This document shows, one piece after another, positions 17,505-31,492 of a DNA stretch of 64,000 nucleotides; positions within the stretch are counted from its first letter, which is position 1, and every line of letters starts with the position of its first letter. The translations under genes and the position numbers were made by a program. The notes below the pieces were generated by a model that saw nothing but the letters and a program-made list of their open reading frames with translations, was not told the origin of the DNA and searched no databases. The stretch comes from Streptosporangiaceae bacterium NEAU-GS5. Lineage in GTDB: Bacteria; Actinomycetota; Actinomycetes; Streptosporangiales; Streptosporangiaceae. The DNA lies in contig JAGFNW010000018.1 in NCBI GenBank assembly GCA_017592665.1, forward strand, positions 22,016 through 86,015, written 5' to 3'.

Positions 17505-18973
17505 GGCTGCCTGATCTCTCTCTTGAGCACCTTGCCGGTCGGGCCCTTCGGCAGCGCGTCGAGGAACCACACGCGCCGGGGGTACTTGTAGGCGGCCACC
17601 TGACTCTTGACATGCTCGCGAATCTCGTCGGCGGTGGCCGTCGCGCCCGGCCGCAGGACCACGGCCGCGCCGATCTCCTCGCCGAGCGTCTCGTCCGGCA
17701 CTCCGACCACCGCCGCCTCGGCGATCGCCGGGTGCTCGTACAGCACCTCCTCGATCTCACGCGGATAGACGTTGTAGCCGCCGCGGATGATCAGCTCCTT
17801 CTTGCGGTCGACGATGAAGTAGTAGCCCTCCTCGTCGGTCCGCCCCATGTCGCCCGTGCGGAACCAGCCGTCCGGAATGGCCTCGGCGGTCTCCTCCTCG
17901 CGCCGCCAGTAGCCCTTCATCACGTTCTGGCCCCGGATGGCGATCTCGCCGACCTCACCGGGCGGCACGTCCTGGCCCTTCTCGTCCAGGACGCGCATCT
18001 CGACGCCGCGGATCGGGGTGCCGATCGAGCCGGGCTTCCGTACGCGGTCCGGGTGGTTGAACGAGGCGACGGGGGAGGTCTCCGACAGGCCGTACCCCTC
18101 GAGGATCGGGGCCGCGAATCCGGCCTCGAAGCCGCGCAGCACCTCGACCGGCAGCGCGGCGCCGCCGGAGACGCACAGCCGGAGCGCGGGCAGGGCGGGC
18201 GGCTCGGCGCCCGCGGCCGTGGCGCCGAGCAGCGCGACGTACATGGTCGGCACACCCTGGAAGATCGTCACCCGATCCCGGGCCATCACCTCGAGCGCCG
18301 CCTGCGGGCTGAACCGCGGCACGAGCGTGAGGCAGGCGCCGGCGCTCACGGCGGCGTTGAGCCCACAGGTCTGGCCGAACGAATGGAACAGCGGCAGCCC
18401 GCCGAAGATCACATCGTCGGAGGTGAGCTGGAACAGGTCGCACCCGGCCACCTCGACGTTGGTCGCGAGGTTGGCATGAGTGAGCTCGGCTCCCTTGGGA
18501 CGGCCCGTGGTGCCGGAGGTGTAGAGGATGACCGCGGTGTCGGAGCCGGCGCGGTCGGCGATCTCGCGGTCCGGGGGTGTGGCCGCCAGCAGGTCGTCGA
18601 AGGCGTCGTCCACGACGACGCAGTCGGCGCCGGCTTCGGAGGCGCCCTCCTGCGGCTCGGCCGCGAAGATCAGGCCGGCTCCCGAGTCCGCGAGGTAGTA
18701 GGCCACCTCGCGGGCCTTGAGTAAGGGATTCATCGGCACGACGACTCCGCCGGCGCGGAGCACGCCGTAGTAGACGACGGCGAAGCGCGGCACGTTCGGC
18801 AGCATGACGGCGACCCGGTCCCCGGGGAGCAGGCCACGTTCCCGCAGCAGGGCGGCGGCCCGGGAGCTGCGCTCATCCAGGTCCGCGTACGTGTAGACGG
18901 TCTTGTCGAGCCGCACGACCGGGTGGCCGGCGAACACGCGAGCGCTTCGCGCGAGGTTGTCGGCTAGGTTCAT
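17501..18973 (-). CDS. long-chain acyl-CoA synthetase (AMP-forming)
   Basis: I start at the ATG giving MNLADNLARSARVFAGHP (490 residues). Adenylate-forming motifs in order: AVILYTSGTTGRPKGAEL (P-loop), GYGLSETSP, WFRTGDMG with the following hinge YYFIVDRKKELIIRGG, and PTGKVLKREI with the catalytic Lys. The family activates fatty acids as acyl-AMP and then acyl-CoA in the cytoplasm. It is the first gene of the PHA operon, and its stop overlaps the PhaC start. A PucR-type regulator is divergent to it. Confidence 0.88.
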   Translation of the reverse strand: MNLADNLARSARVFAGHPVVRLDKTVYTYADLDERSSRAAALLRERGLLPGDRVAVMLPNVPRFAVVYYGVLRAGGVVVPMNPLLKAREVAYYLADSGAGLIFAAEPQEGASEAGADCVVVDDAFDDLLAATPPDREIADRAGSDTAVILYTSGTTGRPKGAELTHANLATNVEVAGCDLFQLTSDDVIFGGLPLFHSFGQTCGLNAAVSAGACLTLVPRFSPQAALEVMARDRVTIFQGVPTMYVALLGATAAGAEPPALPALRLCVSGGAALPVEVLRGFEAGFAAPILEGYGLSETSPVASFNHPDRVRKPGSIGTPIRGVEMRVLDEKGQDVPPGEVGEIAIRGQNVMKGYWRREEETAEAIPDGWFRTGDMGRTDEEGYYFIVDRKKELIIRGGYNVYPREIEEVLYEHPAIAEAAVVGVPDETLGEEIGAAVVLRPGATATADEIREHVKSQVAAYKYPRRVWFLDALPKGPTGKVLKREIRQP

Positions 18974-19042
18974 GTCAGTGAGTGTGAAGACGCTCACGCG
19001 CCGCGGCCATGTGCCCACGAACAGGGTTGGCCCCTGGTCCAT

Positions 19043-19056
19043 TGTGCTCGCGCACA
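19043..19056. promoter_or_regulatory. palindrome between acyl-CoA ligase and PucR-type genes
   Basis: TGTGC-TCGC-GCACA is a 5-bp-arm palindrome 13 bases before the regulator ATG, in the divergent intergenic region. A TACAGT hexamer just downstream of it could serve as a -10 element for the regulator. It may be the binding site for the PucR-type protein; this is inference from position and symmetry. Confidence 0.35.
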
Positions 19057-19069
19057 TTACAGTGCGGGC

Positions 19070-20233
19070 ATGCCCTCGACGGTGGCGACGATCGGAGAGC
19101 GGCTGCTGGAGCGGGTGGAGGCGCTGGCCACCGAGCTCACCGCGGTGATCCGCCGCACGGAGCCGTTCTACGGCGCGGGCGGCGTGGTGCCCGTCGTCGA
19201 TCTGCGCAGCTCGGTCCGCGACAATCTGGTCCACATCCTCGACCACTTGTCGGGGCGGCCCGTGCCCGGGTTGGAGGCGCCGCGCGCGACCGGGCGGCGC
19301 CGGGCCGAGCAGGGCGTGCCGCTGGCCGTGATCCTGCACTCCTACCGGATCGCCGGGAAGTTCCTGTGGGCGGCCATCCTGAGCGAGGCCCCCGGCGACA
19401 CTCCCGGACTGCTCGACGCCGCCTCCGAGCTGTGGTTCATCATCGACGACCTGTCCGGCGCGGTGACCGACGCCTACCGGGACACGGTGGACGAGCGCGC
19501 CCGAAGCCACGAGCAGACCCGCAACGCCATGCTCGACGTGCTGCTCCGGGGCGATCCCGGCAACGGATCGCGGCTGTGGGAGTGCGCGGCGGCACTGCGG
19601 CTGCCGCAGCAGGGCACGTTCGTGGTGGCGGCGGCGCATGCGGGCCGCCCGGGCGTGGAGTCCATCCCACGTGCCGAGGAGACGCTGCGCGCTCGCGGCG
19701 TGCGCTCGGCCTGGCGGGTCGAGGTGGACGCGCACGTGGGGGTGCTGGTCGTCACGCCGAACGCCGGCATCGAGCGGTTGTCGGCGTTGCTCATCGAGCT
19801 GACCAGCGGACCGGTCGGGCTGAGCGAGCCGTACGCAGACCTCGCGCGGACGCCGGCCGCGCTGCGCCAGGCCAGGCTGGCCTGCGCGGCGGCCAGCCCG
19901 TCGGGCCGCGAGCTGGTCAGATACGAGCAGGTGCCGGTCGCGGTGCTGCTGGCGAGCGCGCCCGACGCGGCCATGACGGTCGCCCGGACCATACTCGGCG
20001 GCGTGCTGGCGCTGCCCGAGACCGAGTCGGAGCTGCTGCTGTCGACGCTCCGCGTCTGGTTCGGCGAGCACGGCTCGACGTCGGCCGCGGCGGAACGGCT
20101 GCACGTCCATCGCAACACGGTCCGCTATCGGCTGCGCCGCCTGGAGGATCTGACGGGCCGCAGCCTTACCCGGCCGATCGGCGTCGCCGAGCTTCATCTG
20201 GCCCTCGAAGCCGTTCGCATCCTGCGCGTATGA
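19070..20233 (+). CDS. PucR/CdaR-type transcriptional regulator
   Basis: The product has 387 residues. The C-terminal end holds the PucR-type helix-turn-helix: WFGEHGSTSAAAERLHVHRN followed by TVRYRLRRLEDLTGRSL. The central region (about 150-290) has a GGDEF-like/CdaR fold stretch, and the N-terminal part is helical (ILHSYRIAGKFLW), as in RsbRD-type sensor domains. It is divergent to the PHA operon and is the natural candidate for its regulator. Effector unknown. Confidence 0.82.
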   Translation: MPSTVATIGERLLERVEALATELTAVIRRTEPFYGAGGVVPVVDLRSSVRDNLVHILDHLSGRPVPGLEAPRATGRRRAEQGVPLAVILHSYRIAGKFLWAAILSEAPGDTPGLLDAASELWFIIDDLSGAVTDAYRDTVDERARSHEQTRNAMLDVLLRGDPGNGSRLWECAAALRLPQQGTFVVAAAHAGRPGVESIPRAEETLRARGVRSAWRVEVDAHVGVLVVTPNAGIERLSALLIELTSGPVGLSEPYADLARTPAALRQARLACAAASPSGRELVRYEQVPVAVLLASAPDAAMTVARTILGGVLALPETESELLLSTLRVWFGEHGSTSAAAERLHVHRNTVRYRLRRLEDLTGRSLTRPIGVAELHLALEAVRILRV

Positions 20234-20235
20234 GT

Positions 20236-20266
20236 TTGACCTTGACGTAGCGTCAACGTTTGTAAT
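20236..20266 (+). promoter_or_regulatory. MerR-type promoter with 19-bp spacer and dyad operator
   Basis: TTGACC (20236-20241) and TGTAAT (20261-20266) are separated by 19 bases. A perfect dyad TTGACG-TAG-CGTCAA (20242-20256) fills most of the spacer. The over-long spacer with the operator inside it is the hallmark of MerR-family promoters, which the regulator activates by DNA distortion. The regulator ATG is only 7 bases beyond the -10 box, so its mRNA should be leaderless. Confidence 0.8.
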
Positions 20267-20272
20267 GGGGGC

Positions 20273-21034
20273 ATGCGGATCGGCGAACTGGCCGCACTCG
20301 TCGGGGTCTCGACCCGGACCGTGCGGCACTATCACCACCTGGGCCTGCTGCCCGAGCCGCCCAGACTGGGCAACGGCTACCGGGAGTATCGGCTGCGTGA
20401 CGCGGTCCTGCTGGCCCGGGTGCGGCGGCTGGCCGAGCTGGGGCTGTCGCTCGACGAGATCCGCGACGTGCTCGCCGACGATCAGGGGCGTGAGCTGCGC
20501 GAGGTGCTCCTGGAGCTGGACCACGACCTGGCCGGGCAGCAGCAGGCGATCGCGGCGCGGCGCGCCCGGCTGGCCGCGCTGCTCGCGGAGGACGAGCTCG
20601 AGCCGGACTCGGCCATCTCCCCGGAGATGGCGGCCGTCCTCCGCGATCTCGCGCCCGCTACGCCGGGCGGGTCGGCGTTCGCCGAGGTGGATCGCGAACT
20701 GCTGGCTCTGATGGACACGGTGGCCGATCCGGCCGACCGCGCGCGCCTCGTGGCCATGGTCCGGCCGCTGACCGAGCCGGACGCGATGGCGCGCGGGCAG
20801 GCGATCTACGCGCGGCTGGACGAGCTGGCCGACGCCGATCTCGGCGATCCGCGGATCGAGGCGCTGGCGGTCGACGTCGTCGCGCACCTGCCGGCCGAGA
20901 TGGCCGCCGAGATGGTCGCCGCGATGGGGGAGGGCGGGCGCGACTTCGCCTGGCTGGAGGCGCTCGGTGACGCCGTCTCCCCGGCTCAGGCGGAGGTGTT
21001 CCGGCGGGTCGCGGCCCTGGTCAAAGACCGCTGA
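20273..21034 (+). CDS. MerR-family transcriptional regulator
   Basis: The product has 253 residues. The N-terminal winged helix is typical: MRIGELAALVGVSTRTVRHY, HHLGLLPEP and YRLRDAVLLARVRRLAELGL. A coiled-coil dimerisation helix follows (ELDHDLAGQQQAIAARRARL), and then a helical effector domain of about 150 residues without the Cys residues expected of a metal sensor. It probably senses an organic molecule. It autoregulates from the dyad promoter directly upstream. The start is fixed by the lack of room for a ribosome site (leaderless). Confidence 0.85.
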   Translation: MRIGELAALVGVSTRTVRHYHHLGLLPEPPRLGNGYREYRLRDAVLLARVRRLAELGLSLDEIRDVLADDQGRELREVLLELDHDLAGQQQAIAARRARLAALLAEDELEPDSAISPEMAAVLRDLAPATPGGSAFAEVDRELLALMDTVADPADRARLVAMVRPLTEPDAMARGQAIYARLDELADADLGDPRIEALAVDVVAHLPAEMAAEMVAAMGEGGRDFAWLEALGDAVSPAQAEVFRRVAALVKDR

Positions 21035-21111
21035 TACGGCGGCAAGGAGCGTCCGCCCGCCCGCAGCTCGGGTGCTGGTGGTGTGGTGCTGATGGTGGTC
21101 GAGGAGGGGTG

Positions 21112-21735
21112 ATGCTGCGCAGGATTCTGGGGTTCGACGCGAAGGGCGTGGTCAGTGTCGCGTTGTGGGTGGCGCGGCGGCGGCATGGGGTTCCGGCGGG
21201 CGCGGTGGCGTTGCCGTACGCGCGTGAGCAGGCGACGCTGCTGATGCTCTTCGTGTTCCTGCAGGTGGTGGAGACGTTCGCGGCCGAGTTGCTGCTGCGG
21301 GCATGGAATGTGGCGCCGGGGGTGCGGGGCACGGTGCTGTTCGTCGACGTCTACTCGATCTTCGTGGTGCTGGCCATCGGCGCGGCCGGAGCCACCCGGC
21401 CGCATGTGGTCACGGCCGATGAGCTGCGCGTCCGCTACGGCGCGTTCTTCGATCTGCGGGTGCCACGCGCCCTCATCTCCTCGGTACGGCTCACGCGGAG
21501 CTACGACGAGCAGGGAATGGTGCGGGTGGGCGACGGGCGGCTGGCGGTCGCCGTGTCGTCGCAGACGAACGTGGTGGTCGAGCTGTCCGAGCCGGTCACC
21601 GCCGTGCGCCCGCTCGGAAAGACGGCCGAGGTCACGACCGTCCGCTTCTTCACCGACACCCCGGGCGCCGCGCTCACAGCTCTGTCTGCTGGCGCAAGCC
21701 GTACAGGAAGCGACGGGGGAAGCCGTTCCCGGTGA
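21112..21735 (+). CDS. membrane protein of unknown function
   Basis: The ATG is preceded by GAGGAGG; a GTG 3 bases upstream is too close to it. The product has 207 residues with two clear hydrophobic segments (ATLLMLFVFLQVVETFAAEL and LFVDVYSIFVVLAIGAAGA). A cytoplasmic-looking beta-rich domain of about 110 residues follows, with repeated hydrophobic strands (RLAVAVSSQTNVVVEL). I do not recognise a family. Its last 62 bases overlap the 3' end of the convergent glycosyltransferase gene. Confidence 0.6.
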   Translation: MLRRILGFDAKGVVSVALWVARRRHGVPAGAVALPYAREQATLLMLFVFLQVVETFAAELLLRAWNVAPGVRGTVLFVDVYSIFVVLAIGAAGATRPHVVTADELRVRYGAFFDLRVPRALISSVRLTRSYDEQGMVRVGDGRLAVAVSSQTNVVVELSEPVTAVRPLGKTAEVTTVRFFTDTPGAALTALSAGASRTGSDGGSRSR

Positions 21736-23113
21736 GGCCGCGGCGCAGGCTGCCGAGCGCGTTGCCGGACAGGCGGCCGAGCACGCCGTCGAGGCCGTCG
21801 CGCAGGGTTCCGTAGCCGCGGCGGCGGGGCGGGGCGAGATCGGGCCGGGGCACGGCCTCGGCGTCGGCGGTCAGGTGGGGAAGGGCGCTCAGAACCCGGG
21901 TCATGGCGTCCACCCCCGTGGCCAGGCGGGCGGGATCGGCGGCGAACAGCGTGCGGGCCGTCTTGGGGTCCGCCGTCAGGGCGTACAGCGCGGCGCAGTG
22001 CACGGCCAGCTCGGCCGGATTCACCACGCAGCCCGTGACGTCGCCGGGCAGGCCAGCGGTGATGTGGCGCTCGGTCCAGCCGGTCCAGTCGTCCCAGGTC
22101 AGCACGTGGACACCGGGGCGGATCAGATCGGCGTCCGACAGCGCGCCCACCATCCAGGCGTGGTCGAAGCCCCAATTGCGCTGCTGGACGCGGGTGCCCG
22201 CCGGGTCGCCGCGCAGCTGGTCGCCGAGGGGCACGTCGGTGGCCAGGAGGTCGCCGAGGCACGTGAGGGCGGCACTGGCCAGCATGTCTTCCGTGCTGCC
22301 CGCCGGGATGCCCTCGAAGAACATCCGATGGCCGGAACCCAGAATCGCCTCGACTGCACTCGTGCGCAGCAGCTGTCCCACCACCCGCCCCACTGTCAGG
22401 CTCCCGTGGGCGACCATGCCCAGCATGTCGTAGCGGCCGCCGCCGAGGGTGGCCGGCAGGACCCGGGTCCGCACGGGATGGGCGACCGGGGGCGCGTCGG
22501 CGAGCCAGGCGCGCAGGTCGGGCACGCGGCGCATCCGGGCGCAGGCGCCGACCGCGTCCGGATGCTCTTCGAGCACCTCCACGAGCGCGGCGAGTCCGCC
22601 GGGGGCGAGCGCCGTGTCGTCGTCGAGGTGGAGCACGTAGGTGTGGCGGAGCGGCGAGTCGGGCGGCAGCGCCGCCAGCGTCGCCAGGCCGACGTTGCGG
22701 GCGCCCGCGACCCCGGCCAGGGTCTCGCCGTAGTCGGCGCGTTCGCGGGACGCGTCGGCCGACAACCAGCCGGAGGCGACGGCCGCGCCGACGCGGCCCG
22801 TGGAGACGACCTTGTGGGGGAGCCCGGTGCCGCGCAGGCAGTCGCGCACCCGGTTGAGGTCGCCTGGGCCGAGGCCGTCGGCGACGACTATGACGGAGAT
22901 GGGGAATCCGGTGCCCCGTGCGTCGGCGGCTAGTGCGGCCAGGCAGGCGTCGAGGGTCGGACCGCGGTCGCCGGTTGCGGGGCGGTGGGTGGGGAGGAGT
23001 ACGGTGACGCCAAGGCGAGCGGTCGTCGCGGGCAGCGTCGGTGGCGTGGCAGGATCCAGGCCGAACAGGTCGGTCACAGAGGGCGTCACGTGCCTGGTCA
23101 CCCCGTGGGTCAT
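21674..23113 (-). CDS. glycosyltransferase family 2-like protein
   Basis: The product has 479 residues. An N-terminal GT-A fold is visible: GVTVLLPTHRPATGDR, ISVIVVADGLGPGD, and GARNVGLATL followed by HLDDDTAL, which holds the metal-binding acidic triad. Downstream are FFEGIPAGSTEDMLAS and QQRNWGFDHAW. GT2 enzymes transfer sugars from nucleotide donors in the cytoplasm; the acceptor is unknown and no membrane segment is present. Its promoter shares the AT-rich, TTGCA-containing region with the NRPS cluster and it could be co-regulated with it. Confidence 0.7.
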   Translation of the reverse strand: MTHGVTRHVTPSVTDLFGLDPATPPTLPATTARLGVTVLLPTHRPATGDRGPTLDACLAALAADARGTGFPISVIVVADGLGPGDLNRVRDCLRGTGLPHKVVSTGRVGAAVASGWLSADASRERADYGETLAGVAGARNVGLATLAALPPDSPLRHTYVLHLDDDTALAPGGLAALVEVLEEHPDAVGACARMRRVPDLRAWLADAPPVAHPVRTRVLPATLGGGRYDMLGMVAHGSLTVGRVVGQLLRTSAVEAILGSGHRMFFEGIPAGSTEDMLASAALTCLGDLLATDVPLGDQLRGDPAGTRVQQRNWGFDHAWMVGALSDADLIRPGVHVLTWDDWTGWTERHITAGLPGDVTGCVVNPAELAVHCAALYALTADPKTARTLFAADPARLATGVDAMTRVLSALPHLTADAEAVPRPDLAPPRRRGYGTLRDGLDGVLGRLSGNALGSLRRGLTGNGFPRRFLYGLRQQTEL

Positions 23114-23140
23114 CGGTGGCCCACCCTTTTGTCACGGATG

Positions 23141-23249
23141 TTGCAATGTGACGCCTATAGTTGCACAATAACACGCTTTCCAACATGAAAACCCTGAGGT
23201 GTTGTAAGAACACGTTGGGTTTATTGTCTTTTTCTTGGATTATGTGCAA
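23141..23249. promoter_or_regulatory. AT-rich control region with three TTGCA-type half sites before the NRPS cluster
   Basis: This region is conspicuously AT-rich for the window. TTGCAATGTG (23141), TTGCACAATAA (23161) and the inverted TTATGTGCAA (23240) are near-copies of one motif. The second and third form an imperfect inverted repeat about 79 bases apart, center to center. They flank TGTTGTAAGAACA (23209-23221), itself a small dyad. They lie between the divergent GT2 and first NRPS genes, so a cluster regulator probably binds here. Confidence 0.5.
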
Positions 23250-23261
23250 TAGTCGCCGGAT

Positions 23262-26200
23262 ATGCGGGAGTCACCCCGGACTGTTCCCGAGCTGCTGGCC
23301 GTACGGGCCGCGGAGGAGCCCGCTCGGACGGCGATCCAGGTCCCGGACGGCTCGGCGATCACGTTCCGCGAGTGGGGTGACCGCGCGGACCGGCTCGCAG
23401 GAGGGCTGCGCGCCGCGCGGATCGAGCGCGGCGACCGGATCGGACTGATCTTCGACGAACGCGACTGGCCCGACTTCGCCGTCGCCTACTGCGGTGCGCA
23501 GGCGGCCGGCGCGGTCGCCGTGCCCATCTCGGCCAGGACCCCCGCTGCGCAGCTGCGCGAACTGCTCGCCGACTGCGGCGCCACCGGCCTGCTGTACGGC
23601 CCCGGCATCGACCCGCCCGACGTGCCCGTCTGGGCCGAGCCGGCCGGAGGCCTCGACGGCGTCCCGGCCGGTCGATCCGCGGCCGGAAGACAGGGCCTCG
23701 ATCCCGGCCATCTCGCGCAGATCCTCTACACCTCCGGCACGACCGGGCGGCCCAAGGGCGTCAGCGCCACCCACGCCAACCTGACCCACGGCTACCAGCC
23801 GGGCGCCCGCCGCCGTCCGTTGTCGCATTCGCGGCGCCTGCTCCACGCCTATCCCATCGGGACCAACGCCGCCCAGACCATGCTGATCAACGCCCTGGTC
23901 GCCGAGCCCGTCGTGGTGTGCATGGCGCGCTTCGACGCCGCCGAATTCTGCGCGCTGATCGAATCCTTGCGGGCCGGGACCGCGTTCGTGGTCCCGGCGA
24001 TGGCCATCGACCTGATCAAGACGGGCGCGCACCGGGGACGCGACCTGTCGAGCGTGGTCCTGCTCGGCTCCACCGCCGCCGCGCTGCCGCCCTCGGTGGC
24101 GGCCGAGCTGAGCGAGGTGTTCCCGCGCGCGTCGATCGTCAACTACTACTCCTCGACCGAGGCCGCCCCCGCGCAGACCATCATGATCTTCGATCCGGAT
24201 CGGCCCGGCGCCGTCGGCCAGGCCGAGGACGCGGACGATCTGATGATCGCCGATGACGAGGGCCGCCCGCTGCCGCGCGGCGAGACGGGCGAGGTCTGGC
24301 TGCGCTCCGCGGCGACGCCGCGCGCCTACTTCGGCGACCACGCCGCCACCCGCGAGGTGTTCCGCGACGGCTGGGTCCGGATGGGCGACCTTGGATACGT
24401 CGACGAGGACGACTACCTCTACCTCGTCGACCGCGACAGCGACGTGATCAAGTCGGGCGCGCTGAAGGTGTCGACGCTCCGGATCGAGGCGGCGCTCTAC
24501 GAGCATCCCCGGGTCAAGGCGGCGGCCGCGGTCGGGCTGGCGCACCCGGTGATGGGCGCCATGCCGGCCGCCGCGGTCGTGACCAGCGAGCCCGTCACCC
24601 TGGAGGAGCTGCGCTCCTTCCTGTCGGAGCGGCTGGCCCCGCACGAGATCCCGGCGCGCCTGCTCACAGTGGACGCGCTGCCGCGCAACGACGTCGGCAA
24701 GGTGGTCAAAGGCCGGCTGCGCGAGCTGTTCCAGGCCGAGACCACTGTTGCCACGGACCGCGAACGCCCTGAGACTCCCCGGGCGCCGGAGATCGAGATA
24801 TTGCGCGCCTGCTGGGCCAGGGCGCTGAACGTCCGCGACGTGCCGGACGACGCCGACTTCTTCGCCCTCGGCGGCGACTCGTTCTCGGCCACCCGGCTGG
24901 CCACGCTCGCCCGCGCCGAGTTCGGCGTCGAGGCGCCCGTCTCGCTCGCCTTCGACCTGCCCGGATTGGGCGCGCAGGCCGCGTGGATCGCCGCTCAGGC
25001 GCCGGCCACGACGACGGACTGCCTGGTCGAGCCGGACGACGTGCCGTTGAGCGCGCTCCAGGAGTACTTCCTCGGCTGGATCCACGACACCCCCACCCCC
25101 CGCCAGGTCTCGGCCGTCGCCGTGGGCATCAGGATCCGCGACCAGCTGGACATCGCCATGCTGCGGGCCGCCGTGGACGAGGTCGTGGCCCGCCACGACG
25201 CGCTCCGCACGGTCTTCCCCGGTGGCCGGGCCACGGTCGAGCAGGGCGCCCGGGCCGAGTTTCGGCACCACACCGCGGGCGGGTTCCGGCTGGCCGGGCG
25301 CGAGCAGCAGGCGGCCCGGCTGGCCAGGGCCGCGCTCGAGGATCCGTACGACATCGAGAGCGGGCCGCTGGTCCGCGTCCTGCTGATCACGCTCGGCCGG
25401 GACCATCACGTGCTCGTGCTCGGCGTCCACCACCTGGTGTTCGACGGAGGGTCCATGGGCGTGCTCCTGCGCGACCTCGGGCACTGCTACGAGCAGCTGA
25501 GCGCGGGCCGCCGGCCGCCGCCGTGGACGGGCCTGTCCGCGGCGGCCGTGTCGCGCTGGGCGCGGGACCGGTGGCCGCACGCCGAGGAGTCCTACTGGGC
25601 GCGCGCCCTGGACGGCGCGCCCGCGGCCCTGGCCGGGGCGCCCCGGCGGACGGCCCGCCACTACACGGGCGTCTCGCTGCCCATCAGCGTGCCGTCCGAG
25701 GTCGGCAAGGGCCTTCGCGCCGTCGCCACGGCGCATGGCGCGAGCGCGTTCATGGGGCTGCTGGCGGCCTGGGCGGGCGTGGTCGGCCCATGGGCGGGCG
25801 CGCCCGAGGTGGTCGTCATGTCGCCGGTCCCTGGGCGTACGCGTCCCGAGTTCGACGACGTGGCCGGCTGCCTCGTGCAGTCGCTCCTGTTACGGCTCGA
25901 CCTGCGCGGCGATCCCGGGTATCCGGCGCTGCTCCGGCAGGCCCGCGAGGTCACGCTGGCCGCGGTCGAGCACCAGCACTATCCGTACGCCCGCTACGCG
26001 CGACGCGTCCCCCACCCGGCCTGGCTGCGCTTCGAAAGCTGGGACGGCCCGGCCCACCTGCCGGGCCTCGACTCCGAACCCTTCCCGCTCCCGCGCGAGC
26101 TCGGCTTCGACTGGCCGCTCGCGCCGGGCGAGATCGACCTCAGCGTCCCCGAGCTGGCCCTCACCGAGCAGCCGGGGGGCGAGCTCACCGGATGGCTCGT

Positions 26201-26305
26201 CTACAACCGCCACGCCTACGACCGCGGGACGGTCGAGGATCTCGCGGCCGCGTTCCTCGCCCATCTGACCCGCGTCGTGGCCGACCCAGAATCGGTCAGG
26301 AGATC

Positions 26306-26309
<4 letters not shown>
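23262..26309 (+). CDS. nonribosomal peptide synthetase, A-T-C
   Basis: The product has 1015 residues. Adenylation domain about 1-500: LYTSGTTGRPKGV near 155, NYYSSTEAAP, VRMGDLGYVDEDDYLYLVDR and the Lys in LPRNDVGKVVKGRL. Carrier domain about 510-580: FFALGGDSFSATRL, with the phosphopantetheine Ser near residue 540. Condensation domain about 590-1015: GVHHLVFDGGS, the intact HHxxxDG motif at 723. The A domain looks more like a fatty or aryl acid ligase than a standard amino acid domain, so it may load a starter acyl unit. It overlaps the next gene by ATGA. Position of C after T is unusual because the next protein also starts with C. Confidence 0.88.

Positions 26310-31488
<5,179 letters not shown>

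Positions 31489-31492
<4 letters not shown>

Noticed and set aside
24983-26305. Extended upstream frame in the NRPS-MFS gene
   Set aside because: It overlaps the first NRPS gene in another frame, is Arg/Gly/Pro-rich and has no domain. The ATG at 26306 in an ATGA junction gives a normal C-domain start.
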